From contig NZ_CP109171.1 of assembly GCF_036246005.1 (NCBI RefSeq), positions 5,010,001 through 5,074,000 on the forward strand: a DNA stretch of 64,000 nt, in the 5' to 3' direction. This DNA is from Streptomyces sp. NBC_01723 (GTDB lineage Bacteria; Actinomycetota; Actinomycetes; Streptomycetales; Streptomycetaceae). This document shows, in pieces, positions 16,809 through 26,054 of this stretch. Each line of letters starts with the position of its first letter. The stretch's first letter is position 1. A model generated the notes under the pieces. The model ran no database searches. It had not been told where the DNA came from and saw only the letters and a list, made by a program, of their open reading frames with translations. The translations under genes and the position numbers were made by a program.

Positions 16809-17408
16809 TCAGGGGGTGGGGGTTTGGGTGCTTTGCCGGGTACGCGTGGTGTGTGGCTGGTCGCGCCGTTCCCCGCGCGCCTGGAGGGTGCTGCTCAGCC
16901 GTGCTCTTGCCAGGCGGCGGAGTTCCTCTGCTGCCACCAGGCGTTCCTCGTCAGGATCGTTTGCCAATCGTGACCGGATGGCTGCCAGTACCCGGTCCAG
17001 TGACTCGTCGGGGTTCAAGCCGTCCAGGCAGATGACGAACACATGTCCGAAGCGGGACTCGTAGGCCGCGTGGGCCGCGCTCAGGGCCGTGTGGGCCGCC
17101 GCGTAGGTGTCGGCGGGGAGGGCGGGCTGGGTCTCCGCCGACAGGGCCTCCGTCAGGGCCGTCGGCGTCAGGTCGTAGGCCGCCTCGTCCGCCGCCGCGA
17201 GGAGGGCGGGGAGGTCCGGGTAGGGGCGGTGGGCCGTCAGGCGGTGGGCCCAGTCGTGGCTGCCCAGGCACGCCAGGAGGGTCCGGGCGGCTTCGTCGGC
17301 GGGGGCCGTGTTGAAGCGGTCCAGTGATGAGTGCGTTGCCGGAGTGGCGCGTGTTTGCACCGGTACCGGTATGGCCACTCGGCCGGAGAGATCTGGGAGA
17401 CGGTGCAC
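16809..17408 (-). CDS. 2-oxo-4-hydroxy-4-carboxy-5-ureidoimidazoline decarboxylase-like protein
   Basis: About 199 residues. The conserved pattern of OHCU decarboxylases is present: DRFNTAPADEAARTLLACLGSHDWAHRL, HRPYPD, ETQPALP, FGHVFVICLDGLNPDE and the NDPDEER...AAEELRRLARARL C-terminal helix. The enzyme makes S-allantoin in purine (urate) breakdown. The start is uncertain: GTG 17408 has a weak GAGG 12 bp upstream, GTG 17360 gives the tightest fit to the family, and ATG 17465 is also in frame. No other urate-pathway gene is adjacent. Confidence 0.75.
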   Translation of the reverse strand: MHRLPDLSGRVAIPVPVQTRATPATHSSLDRFNTAPADEAARTLLACLGSHDWAHRLTAHRPYPDLPALLAAADEAAYDLTPTALTEALSAETQPALPADTYAAAHTALSAAHAAYESRFGHVFVICLDGLNPDESLDRVLAAIRSRLANDPDEERLVAAEELRRLARARLSSTLQARGERRDQPHTTRTRQSTQTPTP

Positions 17409-17560
17409 AGGCAGCGTGGTCCTCGTGTGCGAAGGATGTGGCGTCACGTTATCGAGTGACGGCATGACGTGTCCGACCGATGCCCGAATTTCACCCGAAC
17501 GGGAGAGTTTCAGAACATGTGGTGGACGCATTGCGGCAGCGGCGCGCTTAGGTTGGCGCC

Positions 17561-19177
17561 GTGAGCGAGCACGGACGCCGGATACCGGCGAACAAGGTGA
17601 GGCAGCGGGCCGTGATCGCCGGTGCGGTGGTCGCCTCGCTCGGTGTGGGAGTCGGCCTGTGGGCCACCGACGGAGACGGCGACGGCGGGCCGGGCGGCCA
17701 GGCCGCGCGGTCCCCCGCGGAGGCGGCCGCGCCCAGTCCGAGCCGTTCCTACCCGCTGTCCGAGGAACCGCGCACCATACCCGCCGTACGTGAGCACACC
17801 GCGGCCCGCGGCCCCGGCTGGCAGCCGGAGAAGGAGCACCGCGTCGTCGTCGCCGACGCCGCCCTCGCCGACGAGGGACGGCAGATCGCCGGTGACCTCG
17901 GGCTGACGTACGCGGGGGAGAAGGACGACGAACGCGCCGGGGACGTGCTCCTCGACGTCAAGGCCGACAACGGCGCGAACCCCGAGTCGTACACCATGAC
18001 CGTGCGCGACGGCAGGGTCACCGTGAGCGGGCCGGCCGAGGCCGGTGTCTACTACGGCACCCGCACCCTGAAGCAGGCCGTGGACGGCGGCGGCACCGCG
18101 CCGGAGGGCGTGGTGAAGGACGAGCCCGCCAAGCCGAAGCGCGGCTTCTCGCTCGACATCGCCCGCAAGCACTACGACGCCGACTGGATCAAGGACCGGA
18201 TACGCGAGCTGGGCGACCTCAAGTTCAACGAACTGGGCCTGCACTTCTCCGACGACCAGGCCTTCCGCATCGAGTCCGACTCGCACCCCGAGATCGTCTC
18301 CGACGACCACCTGACCAAGGCGGAGATGGAGGAGATCATCGATCTCGCCGCCTCGCGCCACATCACCGTCGTTCCCGAGATCGACTCGCCCGGCCACCTC
18401 GGCGCCGTGATCGCCGCCCACCCGGACCTCCAGCTGCGCAACGCGCAGGGCACGCCGACGCGCGGCGCCATCGACATCTCCAAGCCCGAGTCCGCCGAGA
18501 TCGTCGACGACCTGCTGAACGAGTACGCCGACCTCTTCCCCGGCTCCCAGTTCCACCTGGGCGCCGACGAGTACCAGGCGCTCGTGGTGCCCGACCCCGA
18601 GGCGTCCTACCCGGACCTGGCCGCCGCCGCCCGCGAGGCCTACGGCTCCGGCGGCACCGTCGCCGACCTCACCACCCAGTGGCTGAACGACCGCGCCAAG
18701 ACGGTGCAGGCCCACGACCGCGTCCCGCGCGCCTGGAACGACGGCTTCTTCAAGGACACGTCCGTCGAACCGTCGAAGGACATCAAGGTCGCCTACTGGA
18801 CCGGCAAGGAGATCGGCGCCCGGCCGCCCACCGAGTACCTCGCCGAGGGGCGCCAGGTCCTCAACTACAACGACGAGTTCCTCTACTACGTGCTCGGCGA
18901 GCCGCAGACCTTCGTCTACCCGACCGGCGAGCGCATCTACGAGCAGTGGACCCCGCGCGTCATCCGCGGCACCACGGCCGTCGACGCCAAGTACGACGAC
19001 CAGATACTCGGCGGCAGCTTCGCGGTCTGGGGCGACATCCCGAGCGCGCAGACGCAGGCGCAGGTCGCCGAGGGCATCAAGCTGCCGCTGGCGGCGACGG
19101 TCCAGAAGCTGTGGGACCCCGGCGAACCCGACCTGTCCTGGGCCGACTTCAGCTCGCTGGCGAACCGGCTCGACTGA
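17561..19177 (+). CDS. Secreted beta-N-acetylhexosaminidase (GH20)
   Basis: 538 residues. An N-terminal hydrophobic segment (AVIAGAVVASLGVGVGLWAT, about 18-37) acts as signal or anchor, followed by a disordered stretch, a small GH20b-type domain (about 95-200) and the (beta/alpha)8 barrel. The catalytic Asp-Glu pair is in FHLGADEYQ, and KPKRGFSLDIARKHY marks the barrel start. It would release GlcNAc from chitin or wall fragments outside the cell. GTG at 17561 is the natural start. Confidence 0.9.
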   Translation: MSEHGRRIPANKVRQRAVIAGAVVASLGVGVGLWATDGDGDGGPGGQAARSPAEAAAPSPSRSYPLSEEPRTIPAVREHTAARGPGWQPEKEHRVVVADAALADEGRQIAGDLGLTYAGEKDDERAGDVLLDVKADNGANPESYTMTVRDGRVTVSGPAEAGVYYGTRTLKQAVDGGGTAPEGVVKDEPAKPKRGFSLDIARKHYDADWIKDRIRELGDLKFNELGLHFSDDQAFRIESDSHPEIVSDDHLTKAEMEEIIDLAASRHITVVPEIDSPGHLGAVIAAHPDLQLRNAQGTPTRGAIDISKPESAEIVDDLLNEYADLFPGSQFHLGADEYQALVVPDPEASYPDLAAAAREAYGSGGTVADLTTQWLNDRAKTVQAHDRVPRAWNDGFFKDTSVEPSKDIKVAYWTGKEIGARPPTEYLAEGRQVLNYNDEFLYYVLGEPQTFVYPTGERIYEQWTPRVIRGTTAVDAKYDDQILGGSFAVWGDIPSAQTQAQVAEGIKLPLAATVQKLWDPGEPDLSWADFSSLANRLD

Positions 19178-19264
19178 TACGAGATTGTCCTATCCGGCTG
19201 CGAACTCCCGTACGGCTGTGGTGGTCTTTGGGCAGCCGAACCGAGACCGGGGGGGAACCGGGAC

Positions 19265-19801
19265 ATGGGGTACTGGGGCTATTTCGTCGTGGGCCGCGGC
19301 GCGCGGCCGCTGGCCGAACTGGACGCGCTGGCCGGCGCCGCGGACATGGCGCTGCGTCAGTCCGCGCCGGACGGCTGGCAGGTGTGGGAGTTCCCGGGCG
19401 GCGACGGAGACGTCGGCAACATGAACGACCTGGCCGCACAGACCGGCGCCCCCGCCCTGTTCGGGTACGTCATGGACAGCGACTGCGTGGTCGTGGAGGC
19501 CGCGGCGCCCGAGAGCGGGGCGTGGACGACCTGTCTGGCGCGGTCCGCGATGGCCGGGTACCTGGGCGCCGAACGGGACGGGCTCACGCTGGAGGACTAC
19601 TTCCTGGAGCCCCGGGACGCCGCCGAACGCGCCGTCGCCTGGGCCGCCGAGGCGGGGCGCACCGCGAGCACCGTGGACCTGGCGGAGGTGCTCGCGGCGG
19701 AACCGGCCGCCGGTGCGGACGCCGGGGGCGACGACTCCGGTCCGGTGGCCGAAAAACTCTTCTTCCGGTTCCTCGACCGGCTGGGCGTCGTCCCGCTGTG
19801 A
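19265..19801 (+). CDS. Hypothetical protein, Streptomyces type
   Basis: 178 residues, ATG start after GGGGGGAACCGGGAC. It begins GYWGYFVVGRGARPLAELDALAG and is acidic and Trp-rich in the middle (DGWQVWEFPGGDGDVGNMNDLAA), with no signal peptide or membrane helix. I do not recognise a domain. Coding bias is normal for the region, so it is a real gene. It is the first of three unrecognised genes in a row. Confidence 0.7.
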   Translation: MGYWGYFVVGRGARPLAELDALAGAADMALRQSAPDGWQVWEFPGGDGDVGNMNDLAAQTGAPALFGYVMDSDCVVVEAAAPESGAWTTCLARSAMAGYLGAERDGLTLEDYFLEPRDAAERAVAWAAEAGRTASTVDLAEVLAAEPAAGADAGGDDSGPVAEKLFFRFLDRLGVVPL

Positions 19802-19888
19802 CACTCCCGGGTCGTCGCACGCTGTAAGGGTCAGTGTGGGCTCCGTGGTGGTGAGCGGGGCGAATCGGCGGGAACAGGGAGGCAACCG

Positions 19889-20419
19889 ATGAGCCTGGTG
19901 GAACTGATCGCACAGGCCGACACACGCGGACTCGCCGCGAGCGGACTGGCTTGTTTGGATCGCTGTCTGCCGCTCCTCGACGGCGACGACGAGGTCCTCA
20001 GACCCCTGTGGGCCACCCTCGCCGACGACGCCGAACCCGACTGGGCGGGGGAGTTGGCGCAGGTGCGCGCCACACTCGCGGGAACCGGTGGCGAGGGCGA
20101 GGACGAGGCCGTGCTGCTGGCCCGCGTGATGCTGGCCGACGCGCCGGACGCGTGCTCCGGCCCGGCGCTGCGGACCTGGGCCGACGCCTGTTCCGCCGCC
20201 GCACTGCGCGTCCACCGGCTCCTGGACCCGGCGGCGGACACGAACCGGCCGGCACCGCTCGTCGCGGGCGAGCTGCGCCGCCAGGTCACCGTCCTGGACC
20301 TGCTCGCCGCGCACGGCCCGGCCGGGCTGCGCCCCGCCCTCGAGGTCTCCACGGAGGGGCGCCGGGTCCTGCGCGCCGTGGTGTCCCGCCGGGCCCGCGG
20401 GCGGGACGCCCGCCTGTGA
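19889..20419 (+). CDS. Hypothetical helical protein
   Basis: 176 residues, Ala/Leu/Asp-rich and predicted largely helical (SLVELIAQADTRGLAASGLACLDRCLPLL...). No motif is recognised. ATG at 19889 follows AGGGAGGCAACCG, a good ribosome site. The C terminus is basic (RRARGRDARL). Confidence 0.65.
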   Translation: MSLVELIAQADTRGLAASGLACLDRCLPLLDGDDEVLRPLWATLADDAEPDWAGELAQVRATLAGTGGEGEDEAVLLARVMLADAPDACSGPALRTWADACSAAALRVHRLLDPAADTNRPAPLVAGELRRQVTVLDLLAAHGPAGLRPALEVSTEGRRVLRAVVSRRARGRDARL

Positions 20420-20545
20420 CGGTCGTGCGGCGAACGCGCGGCGGCGGTGCGGCGGACGTGGCGGAGGTGGGGTGGTCCTGCGCCGGTTGCGGAACGGCCC
20501 CCGCGAGCCTGTGACGAAACTCCGCCCGGCGGCGCTCTAGCCCAT

Positions 20546-20953
20546 ATGACGACTGTGACCAGCGGATTGACGACCCAGCAGGAGAACCGGCCGTCGGCCG
20601 CCGCGAAGCCGGTGCGGTGGGCGGCGGACGCGGTGGCCACGATGCGCGAGGGCGCCCGGCTGCGCCTCGACTACTCGGCGCAGAGCCTGTGGCGCGTCGA
20701 CCGCGTGATCGACGGCATCCGCCGCGAGGGGGCGCCCTACGCCGCCGTGGAGACCGCGCTGCGCGGCCTGGGCGCCTACGCCGGTGAGGTGATCGCGCGG
20801 GAGTCCGGCGGCGAGTGGTGGGCGACCGGGGGCGACCACTGGGTCCGCACCCCCGACGGCCGGCTGTGGGACCCGGTCGACGAGGCCCGTCGCTGCTTCG
20901 CCGGTCACGGTTCGCTCCGGCTGCTGTGCCGGGACGCGACGACCAACCTGTGA
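20546..20953 (+). CDS. Hypothetical small protein
   Basis: 135 residues: a polar N terminus, a helical middle (AADAVATMREGARLRLDYSAQSLWRVDRVIDGIRREG) and a C-terminal half with GEWWATGGDHWVRTPDGRLWDPVDEARRCF. ATG at 20546 begins the conserved-looking part, though the frame opens earlier. No function can be assigned. A terminator hairpin follows at once. Confidence 0.65.
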   Translation: MTTVTSGLTTQQENRPSAAAKPVRWAADAVATMREGARLRLDYSAQSLWRVDRVIDGIRREGAPYAAVETALRGLGAYAGEVIARESGGEWWATGGDHWVRTPDGRLWDPVDEARRCFAGHGSLRLLCRDATTNL

Positions 20954-20954
20954 G

Positions 20955-20995
20955 GGCGGCCCCGTCCGCTCGCCGAGGCAACGGCCGGGGCCGCC
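20955..20995 (+). terminator. Hairpin terminator after the hypothetical gene at 20546
   Basis: GGCGGCCCCG (20955-20964) pairs perfectly with CGGGGCCGCC (20986-20995) around a 21-nt loop, starting 2 bp after the stop codon. Confidence 0.7.
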
Positions 20996-21308
20996 ACCCC
21001 CCACAGGAGAGGCCCCGGCCGTCGCGCGGCACGGGCCGCGCGGCGGCCCGTACTCCCTTCAGCGCCGGGAGTGCGTTTTCTGTCACACCTCACCGCGTCA
21101 CGGGTTAGTTGCATCTTGTACGGCAATGCGATCGGGACATGGACGAGTGGCGGTTTCAAGACGTAACGTGCCATTCGTGCCGACCAGCGGGGGGCTCGCT
21201 CCCGCGATGGGGTTGCGGGAGACCACCGCAACCACCAACGGCGAAACCACGACGGCGAGGACCACGTCCGCGAGAGCGGCGCCGGTTTAGGCGCAGAAAG
21301 GCTTCTCG
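20996..21308 (+). promoter_or_regulatory. Upstream region of the ECF sigma gene
   Basis: About 310 bp without a gene. The part from 21080 to 21180 is comparatively AT-rich (GTTAGTTGCATCTTGTACGG...TTTCAAGACGTAACGTG) and is the likely promoter zone. No ECF-type GAAC motif pair or other known site was recognised. Confidence 0.35.
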
Positions 21309-21971
21309 GTGCTGGGGGACGACGCGGAGTTGACCGCCGCGCTGCGTGCGGCACAGGACGGGAGCGAGAGCGCGTTCCGGACTGTGTACCGCGCCGTGCA
21401 TCCGCGGCTGCTCGGGTACGTGAGGACGATCGTCGGCGATCACGACGCCGAGGACGTGGCGTCCGAGGCCTGGCTGCAGATCGCCCGCGACCTGGAGCGG
21501 TTCGACGGGGACGCCGACCGGTTCCGCGGCTGGGCCGCCCGGATCGCCCGCAACCGGGCCCTTGACCACATCCGCATGCGCGGTCGCCGGCCCGCGATCG
21601 GCGGTGACGAGACGGAGCTGGCCGGCAGGCCCGCCGAGTCCGACACCGCGGGCGAGGCCATGGAGGCCCTGGCCACCGACAGCACCCTCTCGCTCATCGC
21701 CCGGCTGCCCCAGGATCAGGCCGAGGCCGTCGTCCTGCGCGTGGTGGTGGGCCTCGACGCCAAGAGCGCCGCCGAGACGCTCGGCAAGCGGCCCGGAGCC
21801 GTCCGCACCGCCGCGCACCGCGGCCTGAAGCGGCTGGCCGAACTGCTCTCCTGCGATGCGGAATCCGGCGGCGGGCTGGACGCCCTGCCGCCGCAGCGAG
21901 AACCGCGCGGTCGTGCGGTGACGTCCGCCAGTGTGACGCATACGCGTGCGCGGACGCAGAAGGACATGTGA
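21309..21971 (+). CDS. ECF-family RNA polymerase sigma factor
   Basis: 220 residues. Sigma region 2 spans about 20-85 (FRTVYRAVHPRLLGYVRTIVGDHDAEDVASEAWLQI...RGWAARIARNRALDHIR) and region 4 about 125-180 (LIARLPQDQAEAVVLRVVVGLDAKSAAETLGKRPGAVRTAAHRGLKRL). The last 40 residues are disordered. GTG at 21309 follows an AAAGG block. Its stop overlaps the start of the next gene (ATGTGATG), typical of a sigma and its membrane partner. Confidence 0.92.
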   Translation: MLGDDAELTAALRAAQDGSESAFRTVYRAVHPRLLGYVRTIVGDHDAEDVASEAWLQIARDLERFDGDADRFRGWAARIARNRALDHIRMRGRRPAIGGDETELAGRPAESDTAGEAMEALATDSTLSLIARLPQDQAEAVVLRVVVGLDAKSAAETLGKRPGAVRTAAHRGLKRLAELLSCDAESGGGLDALPPQREPRGRAVTSASVTHTRARTQKDM

Positions 21972-23083
21972 TGGCCGACAAGCAGGACAAGTGGCTGGAC
22001 CGCGAAACAGCGGAGCTCTTGCTGCGCGGAGAGTCACCGGACGCTGTCCGCCCCACGGACCGCGAACGCGCCGAACGGCTCGCCCTGGCCCTGGGCGCGC
22101 TCTCCACCCCGCCCCCGCCGACCGCCGACGAACTCCCCGGCGAGGCAGCCGCGTTGGCCGCTTTCCGCAAGGCGTACGCCGAACGAACCGACCTCTCCGC
22201 GGGAGCTCCGGGCGCGCTCGCGACCGGCACCGCGACCCGGCCCTCCGACGCCGGTCTGGTACGGATCGGCCCGCCCGGCGACGGCCCCCGGCGCCCCGGC
22301 TGGAGCCGGCCCCTGCGGCTCGGCCTGGTCGCCGCGCTGACCGTCGGCATGATCGGCGGGGTCGCCGTCGCGGCCGGAACCGGAGTGCTGTTCGACCGCA
22401 CCCAACCGGAACCCGGCGCCAGCGCCTCGGCCGCCGTGTCCCCCGACCGTCCGCTCCTCTCGCCCTCCCCGATGGACGGCGCGCAGGGCGGGGCGGTGCC
22501 CGACGGCACCCCCTCGGGCACGCCCGGCACGGACACCCCGGGCGACGGCGGCACCGCGGCGAACCGGAGCCCGGAGCGCCGGGACTCGGACGACCGGGGG
22601 ACCGCCGGTGCCGACGCCCGGCGTTCCGGCCACGTCGCGATGTGCCGCAAGGTGCGGGCCGGCAAGGACGTCGACGGCGCCCACCGGCGCGCCCTGAAGG
22701 AGGCGGCCGGCGGCTCGTCGCGGGTCGGGAAGTACTGCAAGCACCTCCTCGCCGTCACCGGAGCCGACGGCCGGGACGGCGGACTCCGGACGGGTGGCGG
22801 CGACGGCGACGACAGGACCGACCGCCGCGACAAGAACGACAGGACCGAGAAAGACGCCAAGGACGACAGGGGCGACGAGGACGGCAAGGAGAAGGGCGGG
22901 AGGAAGGGCGACGACGCCAAGGACGAAGACGACGACGACCGCCGCGCCGCTCCGACCGGCCCCGACGCCGTCCGCCCCCAGCGGCACGCCTCCTCCGCCT
23001 TCCGCCCCCTGACCTGCGCTTTCACCGGCGACAGGGAATCGTGCCCCACGGGTGTGACACTTTCGGCCACCCGGGCGCAGTAA
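21971..23083 (+). CDS. Membrane protein coupled to the ECF sigma gene, putative anti-sigma partner
   Basis: 370 residues: a cytoplasmic N terminus of about 110 residues with a helical WLDRETAELLLRGESPD start, one membrane helix (LRLGLVAALTVGMIGGVAVAAG, near 118-139) and a long outside region ending in an extremely charged Asp/Lys/Arg tract (about 275-325). I see no HxxxCxxC zinc-binding anti-sigma motif, so the anti-sigma role is inferred only from topology and the start overlapping the sigma stop. GTG at 21968 is an alternative start. Confidence 0.75.
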   Translation: MADKQDKWLDRETAELLLRGESPDAVRPTDRERAERLALALGALSTPPPPTADELPGEAAALAAFRKAYAERTDLSAGAPGALATGTATRPSDAGLVRIGPPGDGPRRPGWSRPLRLGLVAALTVGMIGGVAVAAGTGVLFDRTQPEPGASASAAVSPDRPLLSPSPMDGAQGGAVPDGTPSGTPGTDTPGDGGTAANRSPERRDSDDRGTAGADARRSGHVAMCRKVRAGKDVDGAHRRALKEAAGGSSRVGKYCKHLLAVTGADGRDGGLRTGGGDGDDRTDRRDKNDRTEKDAKDDRGDEDGKEKGGRKGDDAKDEDDDDRRAAPTGPDAVRPQRHASSAFRPLTCAFTGDRESCPTGVTLSATRAQ

Positions 23084-23214
23084 TGAGTGAGCCGACTGGT
23101 CATCGGCTTCCGCACCGAGCCGGGGTTCCCCCCGTACCTGCGGCTCGTGCACCTGGCGCGGGCGGGACACGTTCCCCCGGTCCCGCCCGCGCCCCATTCA
23201 CCCCGCCCCGCGCC

Positions 23215-24120
23215 TCACCGGTACACGACGACCTTGTCGCCGTTCCTCACCTGCGCGAACAGATCCTTGACCGCCGCTTCGTCCCGTACGTTGACGCAGC
23301 CGTGCGAAGCTCCCGCGTAGCCGCGGGCCGCGAAGTCGTACGAGTAGTGCACGGCCTGGCCCCCGCTGAAGAACAGCGCGTAGGGCATGGCCGTGTCGTA
23401 GAGCGTCGACCAGTGCTCGCGGGACTTCCAGTACACCTCGAAGACGCCCTCGCGGGTCGGTGTGCGCTGCGAGCCGAAGCGCACCGCCATCGTCGAGACG
23501 GTCCGGCCGTCGACCATCCAGCGCAGCGTCCGGCTCGACTTGCTGACGCACAGCACCCGGCCGGTCGTGCAGCGAGGGTCGGGCGCGGCGGCCGGCTGCC
23601 CGCCCATCAGGTACAGGTCCCACTTGCCGGGCTCGCGCGTCATGCCCAGCAGCCGCTGCCAGGTCACGGTGTCCGTCCTGCCCGTCCTCGACAGCCCGCG
23701 CTTGCCCTGGAAGCCGCTCACCGCGCGCTCGGTCAGGTCGTCGTACGTCCCGGTGGGCCCGTCGACCAGCCACTCGACCTGACGCAGCCGGGCCTGGAGT
23801 TCGCGCACGTCCCGGCCGGAGTCGCCGCGCGTCCACAGCACCCGGGCCGGGAGCGGGTCGGGGTCGGAACGAGGTTCGTCCGCACGCGGCTCGTCCGTAC
23901 GCGGCTCGGGTGAACGTGGCCCGTCCGTACGTGGTTCACCCGACGGCGGCCCGCCCGACGGCCGGTCCTCGGCCGGCGTGTGCTTCGGCGGGGCGCCGGT
24001 GACGTCTATGCGCACCGGCGAGTGCCCCTTGCCGTCCGCACCCGTGCCCTGCACGGTGCAACCGGCCGCCACCAGCGCGGCCCCCAGGGCGAGGGCGGCC
24101 GCCCTCCCCGCGTTCCCCAT
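23215..24120 (-). CDS. L,D-transpeptidase lipoprotein with peptidoglycan-binding domain
   Basis: 301 residues. A lipoprotein signal (AAALALGAALVAAGC, lipobox VAAGC) is followed by a Pro/Arg/Thr/Asp-rich linker with repeated EPRTDEPR units, a PG_binding_1 domain (GDSGRDVRELQARLRQVEWL...), and a YkuD domain with the catalytic SHGCVNVRD. It would form 3-3 cross-links or attach proteins in the wall. ATG 24120 was chosen because GTGAGG lies 5 bp upstream; ATG 24135 is an alternative. Confidence 0.9.
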   Translation of the reverse strand: MGNAGRAAALALGAALVAAGCTVQGTGADGKGHSPVRIDVTGAPPKHTPAEDRPSGGPPSGEPRTDGPRSPEPRTDEPRADEPRSDPDPLPARVLWTRGDSGRDVRELQARLRQVEWLVDGPTGTYDDLTERAVSGFQGKRGLSRTGRTDTVTWQRLLGMTREPGKWDLYLMGGQPAAAPDPRCTTGRVLCVSKSSRTLRWMVDGRTVSTMAVRFGSQRTPTREGVFEVYWKSREHWSTLYDTAMPYALFFSGGQAVHYSYDFAARGYAGASHGCVNVRDEAAVKDLFAQVRNGDKVVVYR

Positions 24121-24384
24121 GCTCGCCTCACGCATCACGGCCCCCCGTCGTCCCACGGCTCCGCACGGATGTCCCCTGAGATGTTCCCCGCGGATGACGC
24201 CGCCTGAACGGAGCGGCATTGTTGTGACCGGGACCGCTTGGAGGCTGTGAGCAAGGTCCCAGCGTGCGCCGCTCCACCGGTTGCGGGCGCGCGGATACAG
24301 TCCGTCGGAGGATCGGCCGTACTGGCGAGTAGGAGTCGGTGGTCCGGTCGGTTCGAACAGGTGCTCAGCGGGAGGCGACACACC

Positions 24385-25983
24385 ATGGCACGCGAGTCGG
24401 GCAGTGCTCGGTCCACCGAGAGCGGACTGCCCATCGAACCGGTCTACGGGCCCGACGCCCAGGAGGGCTGGGACCCGGCCGAGCGGCTGGGCGAGCCGGG
24501 GAGGTACCCCTTCACCCGGGGTGTGTACCCGTCGATGTACACGGGCCGGCCGTGGACGATGCGTCAGTACGCGGGTTTCGGTACGGCGACGGAGTCGAAC
24601 GCCCGTTACCAGCAGTTGATCGCCAACGGCACCATGGGTCTGTCGGTGGCCTTCGATCTGCCCACCCAGATGGGTCACGACTCCGACGCGCCGATCGCGC
24701 ACGGTGAGGTCGGCAAGGTCGGTGTGGCGGTCGACTCGGTGGACGACATGCGGGTGCTGTTCGGCGGCATCCCGCTGGACCGGGTGTCGACGTCGATGAC
24801 GATCAACGCCCCGGCCGCGCTGCTGCTCCTGCTGTACCAACTGGTGGCCGAGGAGCAGGGGGTGAGTGCGGACCGGCTGACCGGCACGATCCAGAACGAC
24901 GTGCTGAAGGAGTACATCGCGCGGGGCACGTACATCTTCCCGCCGAAGCCGTCGCTGCGGCTGATCGCGGACATCTTCAAGTACTGCCGGGCCGAGATCC
25001 CGAAGTGGAACACGATCTCGATCTCCGGCTACCACATGGCGGAGGCGGGTGCCTCGCCCGCGCAGGAGATCGCGTTCACGCTGGCGGACGGTATCGAGTA
25101 CGTGCGCACGGCGGTCGCGGCCGGGATGGACGTGGACGACTTCGCGCCCCGTCTGTCGTTCTTCTTCGTGGCGCGTACGACGATCCTGGAGGAGGTCGCC
25201 AAGTTCCGCGCGGCCCGCCGGATCTGGGCGCGGGTGATGCGCGAGGAGTTCGGCGCGCGTGATCCGAAGTCGCTGATGCTGCGTTTCCACACGCAGACGG
25301 CGGGTGTGCAGCTGACCGCCCAGCAGCCCGAGGTCAATCTGGTCCGCGTCGCCGTGCAGGGACTCGCCGCGGTTCTGGGCGGTACGCAGTCGCTGCACAC
25401 CAACTCCTTCGACGAGGCCATCGCGCTGCCCACCGACAAGTCGGCGCGCCTGGCCCTGCGCACCCAGCAGGTCCTCGCCTACGAGACCGACGTGACCGCC
25501 ACCGTGGACCCCTTCGCCGGCTCCTACGTCGTGGAGAAGATGACCGACGACGTCGAGGACGCCGTCCTGGAGCTGATGGCCAAGGTGGAGGAGCTTGGCG
25601 GCGCGGTCAACGCCATCGAGCACGGCTTCCAGAAGGGCGAGATCGAGCGCTCCGCGTACCGGGTCGCCCAGGAGACCGACTCCGGCGAGCGCGTCGTCGT
25701 CGGCGTCAACCGCTTCCAGCTCGACGAGGAGGAGCCGTACGAGCCGCTCCGCGTCGACCCGGCCATCGAGGCGCAGCAGGCCGAACGCCTCGCCAAGCTC
25801 CGCGCCGAACGCGACCAGGAAGCGGTCGATACGGCGCTGGCCGCGCTGAGGAAGGCCGCGGAAGGCACCGACAACGTCCTCTACCCGATGAAGGACGCGC
25901 TGCGCGCGCGGGCGACGGTCGGCGAGGTCTGCAACGCGCTCCGCGAGATCTGGGGGACGTACGAGCCCTCGGGCGTCTTCTGA
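24385..25983 (+). CDS. Methylmalonyl-CoA mutase family large subunit (no B12 domain)
   Basis: 532 residues forming the TIM-barrel acyl-CoA mutase half. The motifs [33 protein letters not shown] and [13 protein letters not shown] are clear. Tyr in RQYAG and Arg in PSLRLIAD match the methylmalonyl-CoA type rather than the isobutyryl (Phe/Gln) type, as I remember those positions. The C-terminal cobalamin domain of single-chain mutases is absent, so a separate small B12-binding subunit encoded elsewhere is required. ATG at 24385 follows GGGAGGCGACACACC. Confidence 0.9.
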   Translation: MARESGSARSTESGLPIEPVYGPDAQEGWDPAERLGEPGRYPFTRGVYPSMYTGRPWTMRQYAGFGTATESNARYQQLIANGTMGLSVAFDLPTQMGHDSDAPIAHGEVGKVGVAVDSVDDMRVLFGGIPLDRVSTSMTINAPAALLLLLYQLVAEEQGVSADRLTGTIQNDVLKEYIARGTYIFPPKPSLRLIADIFKYCRAEIPKWNTISISGYHMAEAGASPAQEIAFTLADGIEYVRTAVAAGMDVDDFAPRLSFFFVARTTILEEVAKFRAARRIWARVMREEFGARDPKSLMLRFHTQTAGVQLTAQQPEVNLVRVAVQGLAAVLGGTQSLHTNSFDEAIALPTDKSARLALRTQQVLAYETDVTATVDPFAGSYVVEKMTDDVEDAVLELMAKVEELGGAVNAIEHGFQKGEIERSAYRVAQETDSGERVVVGVNRFQLDEEEPYEPLRVDPAIEAQQAERLAKLRAERDQEAVDTALAALRKAAEGTDNVLYPMKDALRARATVGEVCNALREIWGTYEPSGVF

Positions 25984-26054
25984 CGCCGTAGGGGCCGTTC
26001 CCGAACAGTGGAACACCTGGGCGGAGTTTCGTGACTTCGTGCGACACTCCGCCC

